64,000 bases of DNA, from the NCBI RefSeq assembly GCF_023091745.1, contig NC_068913.1:30696501-30760500 (forward strand), read 5' to 3'. Below, in pieces: positions 10,200 through 21,277 of the stretch; position 1 is the stretch's first letter; every line of letters starts with the position of its first letter. Below the pieces are notes generated by a model. It had not been told where the DNA came from and searched no databases. It saw only the letters and a program-made list of their open reading frames with translations. Both the position numbers and the translations under genes were made by a program. The stretch is from Budorcas taxicolor (lineage: Eukaryota > Chordata > Mammalia > Artiodactyla > Bovidae).

Positions 10200-11225
10200 A
10201 GTTGATGAACCCGGAGAGCTTCTCAGAGAGGCAAGAAACAAATGAAACCCACCCTGGAGACACAGATGCTGGCGGCAGGACATGGTGTTGGGAAGCGCTA
10301 TTTCAGAATCCTCGTTCTAGTTCACTATTGTCAGGACACAGCCTCAGGCCCTAGCTGGTTGGCTTCTGTCCTGGAATGCCCCAGGCTAGGCAGTTAGCTG
10401 GGCAGGGACACGGCCCCACCCACCAGCAGGCCAGCTGCCATAGGAACTCCTAAGCACCCAGCCACCTGACCAAGCTCCACCTATCAGAGGGCTTAGGACT
10501 AAGCCCCACCTACCAGTGAGCAGGCCTAGCCCCAGCACTTCTGGGGGTCCATCAGCTAGCTATCTATCAGACATGTCCTGCCCACTATTGGAATGGTACT
10601 AGTCCTGGGACCTGGCTTTACCCCCAGGAGGTGGGCATTATCTTTGTGATCCCCTGGGCCCTAGTGCTACCCACTCACTTGGTACCATCAGCCACTGGGC
10701 TAACACTAGCCCTTGGACCCAACCACAGATCTGGAGGCAGTTGCCTCATGACCCAGCCCCACCCACCTGCAGGCCAGTACCAGGACTAGAACTTCTGTAA
10801 CCTTAAAGCCAGCTGTGCCAGGGCAGAGTCCCACCCATCAGCAGCCTCCGCATAAGGAAGGCCTGGCAACCAACTGGGCTAGGAGCTAGCCAGCCCAAAA
10901 GCACACTTACAGTAGTCAGCCTGCCACAACAGAAGGACCCACACAATCCACAGAGTGGGCATCTCTTCTAAAGCATTTAGCTCTGGCTACCTGACAAGAG
11001 GCCACTTGCAGGACCCCATAGGACATTTCCAACATAAGGTCACTTCTGCAAGATCAGGAAATATAGCCAATCTACCAAATACACAGAAATAAATACAGTG
11101 ATTTAGGTAAAATGAGGCAACAGAGAAGCAAGTTCCAAATGAAGCAAGGAGTTAAAATTCAGAAGAACCAAGTGAATCAATCTACCAATAGAGACTTTAA
11201 CAGTTTGTTACAAACTAACTTCTCA
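10200..11225 (+). mobile_element. Old L1 5' region
   Basis: A GC-rich block with many repeats of the CCCACCCACCAGCAGGCC type and TGGGCTAACACTAGCCC, typical of the 5' UTR of older mammalian L1 (L1MA-like). Near 11112 the text changes to the start of an ORF1-like region (ATGAGGCAACAGAGAAGCAA). Most of ORF1 is missing, since the next recognisable L1 sequence downstream belongs to ORF2. Confidence 0.75.
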
Positions 11226-11525
11226 GGCTTCCCTGGTGGCTCAGTGGAGAATCTGCCTGCCAGTGAGGGAGACAGGGGTTCGATCCCTTGTCCAGGAAGA
11301 TCCCACATGCTGTGGAACAACTAAGCCTGTGCATGACAACTGCTGAAGGCTGTGCGCCCTGAAGCCTGTGTTCTGCAAAAAGAGAAGCCACAGCAATGAG
11401 AAGCCTGTGCACCACAGCCAGAGAGTGGCCCCTGCTCTCCACAGCTAGAGATAGCTCACGCAGCAACACACAACACACGTTCACCCAGCAACACACAACA
11501 CACAGCCACCTGCCCGAAAAATATA
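11226..11525 (+). mobile_element. CHR-2-type SINE
   Basis: A tRNA-derived head (GGCTTCCCTGGTGGCTCAG, B box GGTTCGATCCC at 11277-11287) is followed by the CHR body with GGAACAACTAAGCCTGTGC and repeated GAAGCC / CAGCAACACA units, ending in an A-rich tail. CHR SINEs are shared by whales, hippos and ruminants, so this insertion class predates Bov-tA. Imperfect AACTAACTTCTCA / AATAACTTTCTCA flanks may be the TSD. Confidence 0.85.
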
Positions 11526-11529
11526 ATAA

Positions 11530-13060
11530 CTTTCTCACTGTCTTCATTCATTCATTCTTCCAAGTTCTTTGAGATTCTTTATGATCATTACCTTAAAGTC
11601 TACATATAAACCTATGGTAACCACAAATCAAAAATCTTTAATAGGAGCACACACACACACACAAGAAAGAAATTCAAGCATAATATTAACAATAGTTATC
11701 AAATCACAAGGAAATGGATCAAAAGAAGAAAGGAACATAAAGAACAACAAAAACAACCCCAAAGCAACCAAATGTTAGTAAGTATACATCTATTAATAAT
11801 TATGTTAAATTTAAATGGACCAAATGCTCCAGTCAGAAGACAGAGTGGCTGAATGGATTAAAACAAACAAAAAAACCCACCCATACATATGCTGCCTATA
11901 AGAGACTCATGTCAGACCTAAAGACACAAAGATGAAAAATGAGGGGATGGAAAAACGTATTTGATGTAAATGGTAAGGAAAAGAAAGCTCAGGTAGCAAT
12001 ACTTGTACTAGATAAAACAGACTTTGAAACAAAGACTGTAACAACAGACAAACAAGAGCATTACATAATGATAAAGGGAACAATTAACAAGAAGATACAA
12101 TAATTATAAATATATATGCGCCCAACTCGGAAGCACCTAAATTAAGAACACAAATATTAAGAGAAATGAAGGGAGAAATGGACAAAAACATAGTAATATT
12201 AGGGGACTTTAACACCCTATATATATCCATGGAGAGAATATCCAGGCAGAAAATCAATAAGAAAACACTGGCCTTAAAGGACACATTAAACCAAATGAAC
12301 TTAATACATAAAAAACATTCCACCTAAAAACAGCAGAATATACATTTTTTTCAACTGTGTATGTAACATTCTCCAGAACAGATCATATTATGTTACAAAA
12401 CAAGTCTAAATTATCTCAAGAATTACATCCCATCAAGCATCTTTTTCAACCACAAAGATATGAGACTAGAAATAAAGACAAAACTGTAAAGAACACATAC
12501 AAAAGGAGGCTAAGCAATATACTATCATACAACCAGTAGATAATTGAAGTCAAAGAGGAAATAAAATATTTGGAGAAAAATGAAAATGAAAACATAGCAA
12601 TCCAAAATCTATAGGACGCAATACAAGCAGTTTTAAGAGGAAAGTTTATAGTGACAAAAGCCGAACTCCGGAAACAAGAAAAACGGCAAATAAACAAACT
12701 AAACTTGTACCTAAATGAACTAGAGAAAGAAAAGAGCAGCACTTGGAAAGAAGTCATAAAGATGAGAGCAGAAATAAGTGAAATACATACTGAAAAAAAT
12801 AGGAAAAAAGAAAAAAACGTAATGAAATTAAGAGCTCGTTCTTTGAAAAGATACCAAATTCATACACGTTTCACCAGGACTGTCAAAAAAGAGAGGTCCT
12901 AAATCAGTAAAATCAGAAATGAAAAAGGAGAAGTTAAAACAGACATCACAAAAATTCAACAGATAATAAGAAATTACTAGTTACACAATAATAAGAGGAC
13001 AGCCTATAAGAAATGAACACATTCCTAGAAATTTGCAATTTCCCAAGGCTACAACAGTCT
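11530..13060 (+). mobile_element. L1 ORF2 endonuclease to early RT, decayed
   Basis: Non-functional L1 ORF2. Signatures include GGTAACCACAAATCAAAAA just before ORF2, AAATGGACCAAATGCTCCAG and CATACATATGCTGCCTATAAG (endonuclease), TATATGCGCCCAAC, GGGGACTTTAACACCC, and further on AGAGCTCGTTCTTTGAAAAG and AATCAGAAATGAAAAAGG. Short frames (11569-11778, 12357-12539, 12651-12902) are remnants broken by many stops. A BovB interrupts it at 13061. Confidence 0.88.
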
Positions 13061-14244
13061 GAACAATGAACTTCCAGATGTTCAGCTGGATTTAGAAAAG
13101 GTAGAGGGACCAGAGATCAAATTGCCAACATCTGTTGGATCGTAGAGAAAGCAAGAGAGTCCAGAAAAACATCTACTTCTGCTTTATTGAGTATGCCAAA
13201 GCCTTTGACTGTGTGGACCACAACAAACTGGAAAATTCTGAAAGAGATGGGAATACCAGACCACCTGACCTGCCTCTTGAGAAATCTGTATGCAGGTCAG
13301 GAAGTAACAGTTAGAACTGGACATGGAACAACAGACTAGTTCCAAATAGGAAATATTGTCAACCTGCTTATTTAACTTATATGCAGAGTACATCATGAGA
13401 AACGCTGGGCTGGAAGAAACACAAGCTGGAATCAAAACTGCCAGGAGAAATATCAATAACCTCAGATATGCAGATGACAGCATCCTTATGGCAGAAAGCA
13501 AAAAGAACTAAACAGCCTCTTGTTAAAAGTGAAAGAAGAGAGTGAAAAAGTTGGCTTAAAACTCAACATTCAGAAAACTAAGATCATGGCATCTGGTCCC
13601 ATCACTTCATGGCAAATAGATGGGGAAACAACAGAAACAGTGACAGACTACTTTTTGGGCTTCAAAATTACTGCAGATGGTGCTTGCAGCCATGAAATTA
13701 AAAGATGCTTGTTCCTTGGAAGAAAAGTTTTGACCAACCTAGACAGCATATTAAAAAGCAGAGACATTACTTTGCCAACAAAGGTCCATCTAGTCAAAGC
13801 TTTGGTTTTTCCAGTAGTCATGTACTGATGTGAGAGTTGGACTATAAAGAAAGCTGAGTGCCTAAGAACTGATGCTTTTGAATTGTGGTGTTGCAGAAAA
13901 CTCTTGAGAGTCCCTTGGACAGCAAGAAGATCCAACTAGTCCATCCTAAAGGAAATCAGTCCTGAATATTCATTGGAAGGACTGCTGCTTAAGCACAAAC
14001 TCCAATCCTATGGCTGCCTGATGGGAAGAACTGACTCATTGGAAAAGACCCTGATGCTGAGAAAGATTGATGGCAGGAGGAGAAGGGGATGACAGAAGAT
14101 GAGATGGTTGGATGGCATCACCAACTCAATGGACATGGGTTTGAGTAAACTCTGGGAGTTGGAGATGGACAGGCTAGCCTGGCGTGCTGCAGTTTATGTG
14201 GTCACATAGAGTCGGACACGACAGAGCAAGTCAACTGAACTGAA
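13061..14244 (+). mobile_element. 5'-truncated BovB inside L1
   Basis: Begins in the RT at the ELPDVQAGF block and runs to the 3' end at GTCAACTGAACTGAA. RT blocks are readable in shifting frames: FIEYAKAFDCVDH region near 13180, YADD near 13459-13470, and a 102-codon open piece at 13520-13828 with KIMASGPITSW and SILKSRDITLP. L1 ORF2 text resumes directly after it. Confidence 0.93.
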
Positions 14245-14246
14245 GA

Positions 14247-14940
14247 CTGAACCAGACAGAATTAGTAAATATGAACAGCTCAATTATCAGTAATAAAATA
14301 GAATCCGTAATTTAAAAATTCTCAGCAAGCAGAAATCCAGGACCAGATAGCACATAAATTTTACCAAACATTTACATAAGAGTTAACATCTATCTTCTCA
14401 AAACTATTCCAAAAAGTTACAGAGGAGGGAAGCCTTCTGAAATCACCCTACGAGGCCAGCATCACCCTGATACTAAAACCAAAGATATCACAAAAACAAA
14501 AAAGTACAGGTCAGTATCACTGATGCAGATAGATGCAAAAATCCTCAACAAAATAGTAGCCAATCAAATTCAGCAATATATTTAAAGGCTCACACATCAC
14601 GGTCAAGGGGCATTTATCCCAAGGATGCAAAGATTTTTCAATATCCACAAATCAATGTGAAACATCACATTAACAAATTAAAGAATAAAATCATATGATC
14701 ATCTCAATAGATGCAGAAAAAGCTTTTCAAAGAATTCAGTATCCTCTTATGATAAACATGTCAAGGAAGTGGGTATAGAGGGAATATATATCAACATAAT
14801 AAAGGCCTTATATGATGGTCCCCACAGTTTCATAGTCAATAATGAAAGGCTGAAATACGAAGAAAAAGACAAGGATGTCCACTCTTTGCCACGTTTTATT
14901 AAACATAGTACTGGAAATTCTAATCTCTTCAATCTATTTG
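14247..14940 (+). mobile_element. L1 ORF2 RT core, decayed
   Basis: Continuation of the L1 after the BovB: the CCAGGACCAGATAGC block, ATCACCCTGATACTAAAACC, ATCCTCAACAAAATAGTAGC, TTTATCCCAAGGATGCAAAG, and ATCTCAATAGATGCAGAAAAAGC, matching the L1 RT fingers and palm at DNA level. Frames are broken. The L1 text ends near 14930 where the next BovB begins. Confidence 0.88.
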
Positions 14941-14942
14941 TT

Positions 14943-15851
14943 CTGCAGGCACTCTATCAGATTTAGTCTGATAGAGTGAAAAATAGATTCAAAGGATTAG
15001 AGCTGATAGACAGAGTGCCTGAAAAACTATGGACAGAGGTTCCTAACGTTGTATAGGAGGTGGTGATCAAGACCATCCCCAAGAAAAAGAAATGCAAAAA
15101 AAGCAAAATGATTATCTGAGGAGGCCTTACAAATAGCTGAGAAAAGAAGAGAAGTGAAGGGCAAAGGCAAAAAGGACAGATATACCCATCTGAATGCAGA
15201 GTTCTAAAGAACAGCAAGGAGAGATAAAAAATTAACCTTAAGTGAATAACACAAAGAAACAGAGGAAAACAATAGGATAGTAAAGACTAGAGGTCTCTTC
15301 AAGAAAATTAGAGATACCGAGGAAACATTTCATGCAAAGATGGGCACAATAAAGGACAGAAATGGTATGGACCTAACAGAAGCAGAAGATATTAAGAAGA
15401 GGTGGCAAGAATACACAGAAGAACTGTACAAAAAAGGTCTTAATGACCCAGTTAACCATATGGTGTGCTCACTGACCTAGAGCCAAAGGAACGTGAAAAG
15501 CCAAGTGAGTCTAAGGAAACATTACTACAAACAAAGTTGGTGGAGGTAATGGGATGCCTGTTGAGCTATTTGAAATCCTAAAAGATGATGCTGTTAAAGT
15601 GCTGCACTCAACATGCCAGAAAATTTGGGAAAGTCAACAGTGGCCACAGGACTGGAATAGGTCAAATTTCATTCCAATCCCAAAGAAATGCAATGCCAAA
15701 GAATGTTCAAACTATTGCACAGTTGTAGGCATTTTACATGCTAGCAAGGTAATGCTCAAAATACTTCGAGCTAGGCTTCAACAATGCATGAACCCAAAAC
15801 TTCCAGATGTTCAAGCTGGATTAAGAAAAGATAGAGGTACCAGAGATCAAA
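14943..15851 (+). mobile_element. BovB fragment with inverted 5' stub
   Basis: The forward part from about 14967 covers the endonuclease-RT linker and early RT: GAGGCCTTACAAATAGCTG, the AGAGATACCGAGGAAAC region, and the AAAGATGATGCTGTTAAAGTG block. It stops abruptly after CCAGAGATCAAA at 15851. The first about 24 bases (14943-14966) are the same element inverted. A 121-codon frame at 15554-15919 carries PVELFEILKDDAVKVLHSTC and FIPIPKK, then crosses into the next copy, so it is chimeric. Confidence 0.88.
14950..14978. repeat. Perfect 12-bp inverted repeat
   Basis: CACTCTATCAGA at 14950-14961 and its exact complement at 14967-14978, with a 5-nt loop (TTTAG). Both arms derive from the same BovB segment in opposite orientations. 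Confidence 0.93.
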
Positions 15852-17168
15852 GAAAGGCAATGCCAATGAATGCTCAAACTATCGGACAATTGCACTCATC
15901 TCACACGCTAGTAAAGTAACACTCAAAATTCTCAAAGCCAGGCTTCAGCAAAATGTGAACTGTGAACTTCCAGATGTTCAAGCTGGTTTTAGAAAAGGCA
16001 GAGGAACCAGAGATCAAATTGCCAATATCCATTGGATCATCGAAAAAGTGAGAGAGTTCCAGAAAAACATCTATTTCTGCTTTAATGACTATGCCAAAGC
16101 CTTTGACTGTGTGGATCACAATAAACTGTGGAAAATTCTGAAAGAGATGGGAATACCAGACCACCTGACCTGCCTCTTGAGAAATCTGTATGCAGGTCAG
16201 GAAGCAACAGTTAGAACTGCACATGGAACAACAGACTGGTTCCAAATAGGAAAAGGAGTACGTCAAGGCTGTATATTGTCACCCTGCTTATTTAACTTCT
16301 ATGCAGAGTACATCATGAGAAACGCTGGACTGGAAGAAGCACAAGCTTGAATCAAGATTGCCGGGAGAAATATCAATAACTTCAGATATGCAGCTGACAC
16401 CACCCTTATGGCAGAAAGCGAAGAGGAACTAAAAAGCCTCTTGATGAAAGTGAAAGAGGAGAGTGAAAAAGTTGGCTTAAAGCTCAACATTCAGAAAATG
16501 AAGATCATGGCATCTGGTCCCATCACTTCATGGGAAATAGATGGGCAAACAGTAGAAAACAGTGTCAGACTATTTTTGGGGGCTCCAAAATCACTGCAGA
16601 TGGTGATTGCAGCCATGAAATTAAAAGACCCTTACTCCTTGGAAGAAAAGTTATGACCAACCTAGATAGCATATTCAAAAGCAGAGACATTACTTTGCCA
16701 ACAAAGGTCCATCTAGTCAAGGCTATGTTTTTTCCTGTGGTCATGTATGGATTTGAGAGTGGGACTGTGAAGAAAGCTGAGCGCCGAAGAATTGATGCTT
16801 TTGAACTGTGGTGTTGGAGAAGACTCTTGAGAGTCCCTTGGACTGCAAGGAGATCCAACCAGTCCATTCTGAAGGAGATCAGTCCTGGGTGTTCTTTGGA
16901 AGGACTGATGCTGAGACTGAAACTCCAGTACTTTGGCCACCTCATGTGACGAGTTGACTCATTGGAAAAGACTCTGATGCTGGGAGGGATTGGGGCCAGG
17001 AGGAGAAGGGGACGACAGAGGAAGAGATGGCCGGAAGGCATCACTGACGTGATGGACGTGAGTCTGAGTGAACTCTGGGAGTTGGTGATGGACGGGGAGG
17101 CCTGGCGTGCTGCAATTCATGGAATTGCAAAGAGTCAGACACGACTGAGCGACTGAACTGAACTGAAC
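15852..17168 (+). mobile_element. 5'-truncated BovB, second in tandem
   Basis: Starts at AAAGGCAATGCCAATGAATG, a point about 165 bases earlier in the BovB consensus than where the previous copy stops, so the same segment is present twice. It ends at 17168 in GACTGAACTGAACTGAACGG. It is cleaner than its left neighbour, hence probably younger. A GGTAC pentamer occurs near both ends, too short to be taken as a TSD. Confidence 0.92.
15955..16949 (+). pseudogene. BovB RT palm and thumb, broken in three
   Basis: Frame 15955-16350 holds QAGFRKGRGTRDQI, the motif A block FNDYAKAFDCVDH (residues 43-55, catalytic Asp present) and RQGCILSPCLFN. A stop at about 16348 precedes the active-site turn, which reads YAAD rather than YADD at 16387-16398. 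Frames 16408-16656 and 16530-16949 carry KIMASGPITSW and the VVMYGFESG / RIDAFELWCWRRLLRVPW C-terminal blocks, offset by an extra A near 16557. It is inactive by several independent lesions. Confidence 0.88.
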
Positions 17169-17308
17169 GGTACTTTTCAGGTCTACTATTTCCTCTACTT
17201 TTCTGTATTCATTCTATTAATTTTTGAGACTTTGAGATAGACACTCCAACTAAAAATTTATCTACTTAAAAGGCAACTGTAATATATAGTGGAACCATAT
17301 GTAACATT
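17169..17308. other. Short interval between insertions
   Basis: AT-rich sequence between a BovB and a Bov-A2. The CTACTATTTCC / TTTCTGTATT wording resembles an old L1 3' UTR, but too weakly to call. Confidence 0.35.
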
Positions 17309-17570
17309 TGGAGAAGGAAATGGCAGCCCACTCCAGTACTCTTGCCTGTAAAATCCCATGGGCGGAGGAGCCTGGAAGGCTGCAGTCCATGGGGTCACTA
17401 AGAGTCAGACACGACTGAGCGACTTCACTTTCATGCATTGGAGAAGGAAATGGCAACCCACTCCAGTGTTCTTGCCTGGAGAATCCCAGGGACAGGGGAG
17501 CCTGGCGGGCTGCTGTTTATGGGGTCACACAGAGTCGACACGACTGAAGCGACTTAGTAGCAGCAGCAGC
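17309..17570 (+). mobile_element. Bov-A2 SINE
   Basis: Complete dimer with a short (AGC)4 tail. CATATGTAAC is present at 17296-17305 and 17570-17579, a 10-bp TSD followed by a slightly diverged extension. Confidence 0.93.
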
Positions 17571-17579
17571 ATATGTAAC

Positions 17580-17925
17580 TTTATTCTGTATTTTCCAAGT
17601 CTCCTGTAAATGTGTTATCATACTTCTATAATTTAAAAAAGAAAAAGCAAAGATGGGGAAAAACAGGAATCACAGAAAAGAAACCAGTGCTTACCAGTGA
17701 GGAGAGGGAGAGGGGGAGGGGCAGGATAGGGGTATGTGGTTAAGAAGTATGAATTATTATACTTCTTGTAGTACTAAATAAGCTACAAGGATATACTGTA
17801 TACACAGGGACTGTAGCCAACATTTTATAACACTATAAATGGAATATAACTTTTAAAAATTAGGAATCAGTATGATGTATATCTGAAACATATTATATAT
17901 CAACTATACCTCAATAAACAAAAAA
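17580..17925 (+). mobile_element. L1 3' UTR remnant
   Basis: Recognisable old L1 3' UTR wording: AACCAGTGCTTACCAGTG, GGGAGGGGCAGGATAGGGG, GCTACAAGGATATACTGTA, GACTGTAGCCAACATTTTAT, and the end ATCAACTATACCTCAATAAA. This is probably the 3' part of the L1 whose ORF2 lies at 11.5-14.9 kb. Confidence 0.82.
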
Positions 17926-18945
17926 GAAACAGTTGACTAGTATTGTATTATAACCCAATTTAGAAAGTAAATAGACAAGAATCCATATTGATACAAATGA
18001 CTGAATAAATAAATAGGGGAAAAAGGCAATCTCACATATAGAAGTACTCCAAATAATTTATGTACATTGCCCCTTCAGAGAGATGGAACATAACTTCACA
18101 CTCATAAGTGTAGGTTGTATTAGTGATGTCCATGTGAAGGCTAACAGAAAGGAAAAGAGAGTAACTTCACATTGGAGAATGCTGACAAACACAGGTGATA
18201 AGGACTGATAGCATTTACCTCGGATATGACGGGATGAGAATGGTACTTTACCTCTGATGCTCTCCTCCCCGAAACCCATGATCTTAATCTCATCATGAGA
18301 AAAACAATCCCAGTTAAGGCACATTCTACAAAATGCATTTCCCATACTCCTCAAAACAGCCAAGGTCATCACAAACAAAGCAAGTCTGAGAAACTGTCAC
18401 AGCCAAGAACCACCACCTAAGGAAACATGACAACTGAATGTCACATTCTGTTTTCCTGGATAGGATCCTGGGACACAAATAGAATGTTAGGTGAAAATTA
18501 AAGATATCAAGATGAAGTATGGGCTTAGTTAATAATAATGTATCAATATTAGTTTATTAGGTGTGATAAATTTATTGTACTAATGTTAAGATCTTAACAG
18601 AGGAAATAGTACTAAGCATTTGAGAACTCCCTGTATTACCTTGCTACCTTTTCTAGAAATCTAAACTCTTATAAAGTTTATTTTTTTAATGTCTTGTTCA
18701 AAGAGGGTTAGCATATTTTCACACTCTGGGAAGAGATGTCATTTAATAAACCGCTGAATGAATTGCAGTTTGATGGTCCTGTGGTAACAATACACCAGCA
18801 GTAGATCAATGGGGAAACACCAGGATCATCAGAATGGGCTACCTGTACATGAATTCTAAATCTGCCAGCGTAATCAGCACAGTCACTGCATGCAACCAAT
18901 TAAACAACCATGTAACAAGGAGAGCTATAGGGAATGTGGTAAGAT
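17926..18945. other. No recognised gene or repeat
   Basis: AT-rich single-copy-looking DNA. A 106-codon minus-strand frame at 18058-18378 overlaps another frame of equal quality and shows no motif; I do not call it a gene. Confidence 0.5.
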
Positions 18946-19340
18946 TTGGCTTGTGCATTCTTCCACTGGAGCTGCCATGACAAAATACCACAGGCTAGGT
19001 AGCTTAAAGAACAGAAATTTATGTTCACAGCTTTGGAGGCTGGAAGTCCAAGAACAGGATGGCAGCGTGATCTATGTCAGTGAGAGCCCTCTTCTGGGCT
19101 TATAGACAACCACCTGCTGGGTGCTTACATAGCCTTTCCTCAGTGTCTGTACTTGCAGAGAGAGAGCAAGAGACCTCTCTCTCTTCATTTTCCTATAAGG
19201 CCATCAGTTCAACTGAATTAGGGCCCCCTCCTTAGGATCTCATTTAACCTTAATTACACCCAAAAGTACTTCATCATAACAGCTACGTCAGGGCTTAAAA
19301 CTTCAATTTCCAAATGTGGACAAAATTTAGTCCACAGCAG
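18946..19340 (+). mobile_element. Ancient mammal-wide repeat, family uncertain
   Basis: Contains a very common mammalian repeat wording: GGAGCTGCCATGACAAAATA, CACAGGCTAGGTAGCTTAAA, AACAGAAATTTATG, TTGGAGGCTGGAAGTCCAAG, then AATTAGGGCCCCCTCC, CTCATTTAACCTTAATTAC and a CAAAATTTAGTCCACA end. I recognise the repeat but cannot assign its family name with confidence (an LTR or DNA-transposon class is likely). Confidence 0.7.
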
Positions 19341-19839
19341 CCTGTCCCATGTGTGTGTTGGGGGAAGGGGATCTGAGAAAGCATTTAATATTGCTAAAAA
19401 TATTAATAGTAGGACTTTCTAGGATAGACAAAAATGTTAAAATTGTAAGAGGTTTACAATTCCAACTGGAAAGGTTTTCATTCAAGTAGCAGACTCATGT
19501 AATGCTGTAACTCAGGGTATCAATAGAGTGGCTTGAGTTATTTGTCATCAATAACAAGCTCTGGTCCAAAGCCAATGCATGGTTTTTTTCTTGACACTCT
19601 CTTTATTTTCACAGGAAATCTCTTCACCTCTGAGCTTCAGTTTTCTTAAAATATTTAAGAGTATTTAAAGCTTTTCCTTCATAAACTTCAATGGGAAAAA
19701 TAAATGGGTAAAATATGAATGAGTGAATAGAACAATGATTCATGGATTGTCTTAGAATGAGCTTTTATATTTTTCCTTTGCAACATATATTTTAACAATA
19801 TTGTATTACAAATGACAGCCCAGATACTAGTAATGAGTT
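19341..19839. other. No recognised gene or repeat
   Basis: AT-rich interval with no frame of note. L1 sequence starts near 19840. Confidence 0.45.
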
Positions 19840-20238
19840 CTCTAATGTTTCAGAAAATAATATGCCCTGTCAAACTGGCAACACTAATTTATGTTATACG
19901 AGCAATGAATAGGAACTTGAATTTAAAAGTACCACTTACAGTAGCATCAAAATATAAAATATGTAGGAATATATTTGATGGAAGATGTATCAGACCTAAA
20001 CACAGAACACTACATAAATTTGCTGCAATAAATTAAAGATTTCAATTAATGGAAAAACACCTGGATCAAAAGACTCAATATTTTTATGATATGTGTTCTC
20101 TCCAAAATTGACCTACAGATTCAATACAATCCCAATTAAAATCCCAGAAGGCATTTAAAAAAAAAAAGGAAAGAAATTGACAAGCTGGAACTAAAATAAA
20201 AGAAAATGGAAAGGATGTGAAACAGTCATAGCAATTTT

Positions 20239-20434
20239 GTAAAAGTGAAAGTGAAAGTCGCACCGTTGTGTCTGAATCTTTGCTACCCCATAGACAATAC
20301 AGTTCATGGAATTCTCCAGGCCAGAATACTGGAGTGGGTAGCCTTTCCCTTCTCCAGGGGACCTCCTAAACCAGGAATCAAACCCAGGTTTCCTGCATTG
20401 CAGGTAGATTCTTTACGACCTGAGCCATAAGAAA
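20239..20434 (-). mobile_element. Bov-tA SINE nested in L1
   Basis: Minus-strand Bov-tA with a GAAAGTGAAAGTC tail junction on the left and the tRNA-like head on the right. A 9-bp TSD, AGCAATTTT, is at 20230-20238 and 20435-20443. L1 text continues on both sides. Confidence 0.9.
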
Positions 20435-20680
20435 AGCAATTTTTTTTTTTAAAGCACACAAGTAAAATGTATGCTGAAAAATTATACCATCATCTTCTCC
20501 TTGTTTTCCTGTGTGACCTTGAATGTTGAACTTTACACTCAAGAAAGTATAATTTCTGATTTCAAAAATTATTGGAAAGGAAAAGTAAATAAGATAATGT
20601 TGTTTTAGTATAAATATAGATAAATAGATAATGAAACAGAATAGAAAGTCCAGAAATAAATCAACACCATATACTGTCAT

Positions 20681-21277
20681 TCAGTTCAGTCGCTCAGTCG
20701 TGTCTGACTCTTTGCGACCCTATGAATCGCAGCACGCCTGGCCTCCCTGTCCATCACCAACTCCCGGAGTTCACCCAGACTCATGTCCATCGAGTCTGTG
20801 ATGTCATCCAGCCATCTCATCCTCTGTCGTCCCCTTCTCCTCCTGCCCCCAATCCCTCCCAGCATCAGAGGCTTTTTCAGTGAGTCAACTGTTCGCAGGA
20901 GGTGCCCAGAGTATTGGAGTTTCAGCTTTAGCATCATTCCCTCCAAAGAAATCCCAGGGCTGATCTCCTTGCAGCCCAAGGGACTCTCAAGAGTCTTCTC
21001 CAACACCACAATTCAAAAGCATCAATTCTTTGGTGCTCAGCTTTCTTCACAGTCCAACTCTCACATCCATACATGACCACTGGAAAAACCATAGCCTTGA
21101 CTAGACAGACCTTTGTTGGCAAAGTAATGTCTCTGCTTTTGAATATGCTGTCTAGGTTGGTCATAACTTTCCTTCCAAGGAGTAAGCGTCTTTTAATTTC
21201 ATGGCTGCAGTCACCATCTGCAGTGATTTTGGAGCCCTCCAAAATAAAGTCTGACATTGTTTCCACTGTTTCCCCAT
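20681..21277 (-). mobile_element. 5'-truncated BovB nested in L1
   Basis: About 600 bp of BovB 3' end on the minus strand, from the post-active-site RT region to the 3' tail. The frames 20934-21299 and 20686-21009 hold SKITADGDCSHEIKRRLLLG, SIFKSRDITLPTK, VVMYGCESWTVKKAE and GGRRRRGRQRMRWLDDITDS. Preservation is good but the catalytic region is absent. Confidence 0.93.

Noticed and set aside
17160..17174. GGTAC at both ends of the BovB at 15852-17168 as a TSD
   Set aside because: Five bases are too few to distinguish from chance, and the left copy is not at the exact edge.
18058..18378. 106-codon minus-strand frame
   Set aside because: No motif, and a second overlapping frame of similar quality lies in another phase.
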